From Pipra filicauda (Eukaryota > Chordata > Aves > Passeriformes > Pipridae), in NCBI RefSeq assembly GCF_003945595.2, contig NW_024104406.1, positions 558,001 through 622,000 of the forward strand: a DNA stretch of 64,000 bases, in the 5' to 3' direction. Every line of letters begins with the position of its first letter. Within the stretch, counting starts at the first letter, position 1. The translations under genes were made by a program, and so were the position numbers. Below the pieces are notes generated by a model. That model ran no database searches, had not been told where the DNA came from, and worked only from the letters and a program-made list of their open reading frames with translations. Positions 61,501 through 64,000 of the stretch are shown one piece after another.

Positions 61501-62370
61501 GCACAGGGGACAGGGTTAGATGGATTTTCAGTGGGTCCCAGCCGGTGATGTCCAAACCCCTGCGGTACAAACCAGCAGAACTGGGCTTGATTTCTGAGCC
61601 CCTGGGTTACACCAGGGTTACACACTGAGCAGTGCTGTGGGTCAGCTCCTCAGGTGTGCTCTGTGTTCCTGCAGGTTGAATCCCCCAAGCAGTGCCAGGG
61701 ACACTGGCTCCATGCCCAGCTGTGCTTCCCTGGAGGTGTTGGTCCAGGCGTTCTCGTGTTTCTCTTTCTGACACGTTTCCTTACGTAGCAAAAACACACA
61801 CAAAGTTCTCCAGTTTAAATTATTTCATGAAGCATAATTGTGTTTACTAAACATTAAATTTGGGGGGGGTTATGTCAAGCAGATGTAGATCTGTGTCTTA
61901 CAGGTAAACAGGGTGCTTGTCGTTATGAACTCCAGGAGATTCAGGAAATGTGTTCATTCTATACAGGAGAAGTCACTTTAATACACTCTTCTTGCCATGG
62001 CTGTTTAGTCACTGTTTCAGTTTTGCCTGAAAGCACCTCTTAGTGGAAGAACAGGAGTCTGATAGACTTCTTTTAATTAGGTTTTCCAAGGGAAGGAATT
62101 AATTCCGTTATTAGAACTGATCTATTGATTGTATTGATATCAACTTCAGCACTGTGGCCATTTGTCCTGTGAGAACTTACTAGGGCCAGGTGACTTGGTT
62201 TTCTTTGAACATGGTATCCCACAGGGAACAGCTGGGAATGACAAGGTGATGTCCCTTCTGTTGGAAAGTTGTGAATTTGGCATTTGAAGAAGGACTACAA
62301 TTTGATGCAGGTAAAAACACGGGGGAAAAACAAGAGAGAAAGCAAAGTTTTGAAGGGGTATAGTGTGGAG

Positions 62371-62396
62371 TTACTAATTTTGTTACTAATTTTGTT
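62371..62396. repeat. 12-base tandem duplication
   Basis: ttactaattttg occurs twice in direct succession, followed by the start of a third unit. Confidence 0.92.
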
Positions 62397-63094
62397 AACT
62401 CCTTAATCCTGGTCCAAGTTGAATCCTTCTGTTCCCGAGGGGGAGGACTGATCCATACATAGGAGCAAGTGCATTAGGGAAAAGAAAGAGTTTGAAAGTC
62501 TAGATTAGCTTTCTGGAATCAATAGTGAATTATGGGAAAAATATTATTTATTGAGTAACCAGGTTTATATGAACACCCCAAGTCAAAATTAAGCATAGTG
62601 GTGTCTCTGAGGTATTATTTTTCTTATGGAATACAGCTGAAATATTAAAGATGTTGAGATTTGAATATCCTAAGTCATGTTTTTTCTAACAGGTTTTTTT
62701 GGCAAAATAGTAATTTGCTGGTTTTAGTTGTGGTAGGTCTTCGTTGCTGAAATCAAAGATTTGTTCACATTTAAAAGCTCTAAAATCCACTTTGAAGTCC
62801 TTCCAAAGAGGACTTTCTTTCCTCCTGCAGTTGTGTGTGTTAACTGATGCCCCAGGTTCCTCAGCAGCTGATTGCCCTTGGCCAGGTTTGCCTCTGCTGC
62901 ATCATCTGCATCCTCAGAGGGTGCAGCTACAGAGTGTTCATTCCCATCAGGAGAGACTTCCCACCCATTCCTGCTCCTGCATTGCTCAGATGGTCTTGGA
63001 TCTTGCTGCCTTTGGAATGGGACTGGACTGGGAGGTGCTCTCAGGTCCCTGTCGGGTGTTCAGGGTAAGAGCTGCTTGGGGATGGGCCTGTGCA

Positions 63095-63165
63095 GGGCTG
63101 AGGGTTGGACTCCAGGATCCTTGTGGGTCCCTTCCAACTCAGCATATTCTGGAATTCTGTGATGT
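63095..63165 (+). mobile_element. CR1 LINE terminal fragment, different subfamily
   Basis: The sequence agggttggactccaggatcc, ttgtgggtcccttccaactc and agcatattctggaattctgt is the 3' end of a CR1 subfamily with the gatccttgtgggtccc signature, distinct from most copies here. Confidence 0.85.
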
Positions 63166-63950
63166 TGGTGCTGGGCTCCCAGAACACCTGGATCATCCTC
63201 TGGTGCCTCTTCTGCTGCCTCAGCCACAGTTCCCAAATCTCTGATGCTCTCCTTGGACAGGGGCTGCAACCAGGGCTTTGCAAACACTTGAATATGGCCA
63301 AGAATAGCCTAAATATGGTCACTAACCAGTTCTCCAAGTGTTTGTGCATCCCAATTCCTGCATTCCAATACCCCCTTCCCGAGGTGGGTGGTAGCAGTGC
63401 CCTGTGAGATCCCAGGGGAGCTGGACTGTCCCGGGTCACTCAGATAACGGCAGCACTGCCGGGGCAGGTGACAGATAACATCCCTGTTCCTTTGTGTGGT
63501 GTGTCCAGGGGCATAATTGGGATGTTATTGCCAAACAGGAGGAAGCCCTGACTGTGCCAATAACGTACCACAGGAAAAAGGAAATCTAAACCGGAGGGGC
63601 TGGACAACATGGAAAATATTTCTAATAATTAACTAAAAAGTGGGGCATTCCAGTGAGCAGTCTTCAGGTGTGGCACATTGGACAGAGATCCCATCAGCAT
63701 CCTGAGGTGATAATGATGGAGAAGCACCCCAGGCACGCTCCAGCTGTTTGTTATCCCACCGTGGTGAACTACACTGGGAGCACTGGGGGGGCATTTTTCC
63801 TGTAAGATGAAAAGCCAGGACCACACCAGTGCATCCAGCTGGTCAACACCTTTGCCTCCTCCACATCACCAGCCCAGTGCTGGTGACCTTAAAACTTCAT
63901 GCCTTTGCCGATGAGGGATTCAATTAGAGAAGTTATTGATGGTATTTATT

Positions 63951-64000
63951 TCAGAATCCCAGAATATTCTGAGTTGGAAGGGACCTACAAGGATCATCGA
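63951..64000 (-). mobile_element. CR1 LINE 3' end, cut by the window edge
   Basis: The sequence tcagaatcccagaatattct, gagttggaagggacctacaa and ggatcatcga is the reverse complement of the same CR1 tail type as the copy at 63095-63165. The element continues beyond the window. Confidence 0.93.

Larger units (their letters stand above)
1..64000 (+). other. NEO1: NEO1 (neogenin) gene, internal part: exons 3-7 and their introns
   Basis: Five spliced segments join in frame into 281 codons and encode the second, third and fourth immunoglobulin domains of a DCC-family receptor. Phrases such as [40 protein letters not shown] and [12 protein letters not shown] match neogenin as I know it. They differ clearly from DCC, which for example has YAYESMDIEFEC and NEAGNAQTSAQL. 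Neogenin is a type I membrane receptor for netrins and repulsive guidance molecules and a BMP co-receptor, acting in axon guidance, cell adhesion and iron homeostasis. The Ig domains form the outer horseshoe-like part; RGM and netrin contacts lie mainly in the fibronectin domains, which are outside this window. Exon numbering follows the mammalian gene (exon 1 signal peptide, exon 2 Ig1) and is inferred, since exons 1 and 2 are not visible. The gene runs off both ends of the window. Confidence 0.95.
48352..64000 (+). other. NEO1: NEO1 intron 7, 5' part
   Basis: At least 15.6 kb follow exon 7 without a recognisable fibronectin type III exon (no PSAPRDV-like start or W-containing strands in a phase 1 segment). 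The intron holds a long degraded CR1 copy (52690-54050), CR1 tails on both strands, and short tandem repeats. Blocks of unique sequence near 57480-57860 and 60540-60800 could be regulatory. Elsewhere I see nothing definite. A microexon here cannot be excluded by eye. Confidence 0.85.

Noticed and set aside
62820..63244. Open frames near 62744-63244, considered as the first fibronectin exon
   Set aside because: They lack the fibronectin tryptophan and tyrosine pattern and any PSAPRDV-like start, and they overlap a CR1 tail.
1..64000. tRNA, rRNA, CRISPR, prophage or other complete mobile systems
   Set aside because: No cloverleaf with A and B boxes, no regularly spaced repeats and no intact transposase or integrase was seen. 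All mobile sequence I could identify is CR1 or CR1-like.

Overview
This is vertebrate nuclear DNA, and the organism is a bird. Two observations support that. The interspersed repeats are copies of the CR1 LINE with the typical avian 3' end (sense strand: ggtcccttccaaccc, then aaaccattctgtgattctg). The only coding sequence consists of short exons with consensus splice sites, set in long AT-leaning introns. I see no operon, CRISPR array, tRNA, rRNA or prokaryotic feature. The repeats do not let me name the species; a neoavian or songbird genome would fit.

The window lies inside one gene on the + strand: NEO1, encoding neogenin, a netrin/RGM receptor of the DCC family. Five exons are recognisable: 11138-11413 (Ig2), 14526-14679 and 21742-21878 (Ig3 in two halves), 47357-47511 and 48231-48351 (Ig4 in two halves). 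Their phases fit together (1, 2, 1, 0), so they join into one uninterrupted 843-base reading frame with six half-cysteines in three Ig pairs. The signal peptide and Ig1 should lie upstream of base 1. The fibronectin type III domains, transmembrane segment and cytoplasmic tail should lie beyond base 64000. I found neither group here.

Layout: 1-11137, end of intron 2, with a protein-like but broken stretch on the minus strand (about 4259-5347) and several CR1 remnants. 11138-21878, Ig2 and Ig3 exons with introns 3 and 4, nearly repeat-free. 21879-47356, the very large intron 5 (25.5 kb), with many CR1 fragments, including one internally deleted copy carrying part of the reverse transcriptase, plus AT-rich microsatellites. 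47357-48351, the Ig4 exons. 48352-64000, start of intron 7, with an old CR1 copy (about 52690-54050) and several CR1 tails on both strands.

The clearest unusual signal is compositional. Third codon positions are about 96% G/C in exons 3 and 5, about 80% in exons 4 and 6, and only about 43% in exon 7, within one gene and alternating domains. I did not find a convincing new biological system. The best candidates for something undescribed are the minus-strand pseudogene-like stretch and a few intronic blocks that look like non-repeat regulatory DNA.
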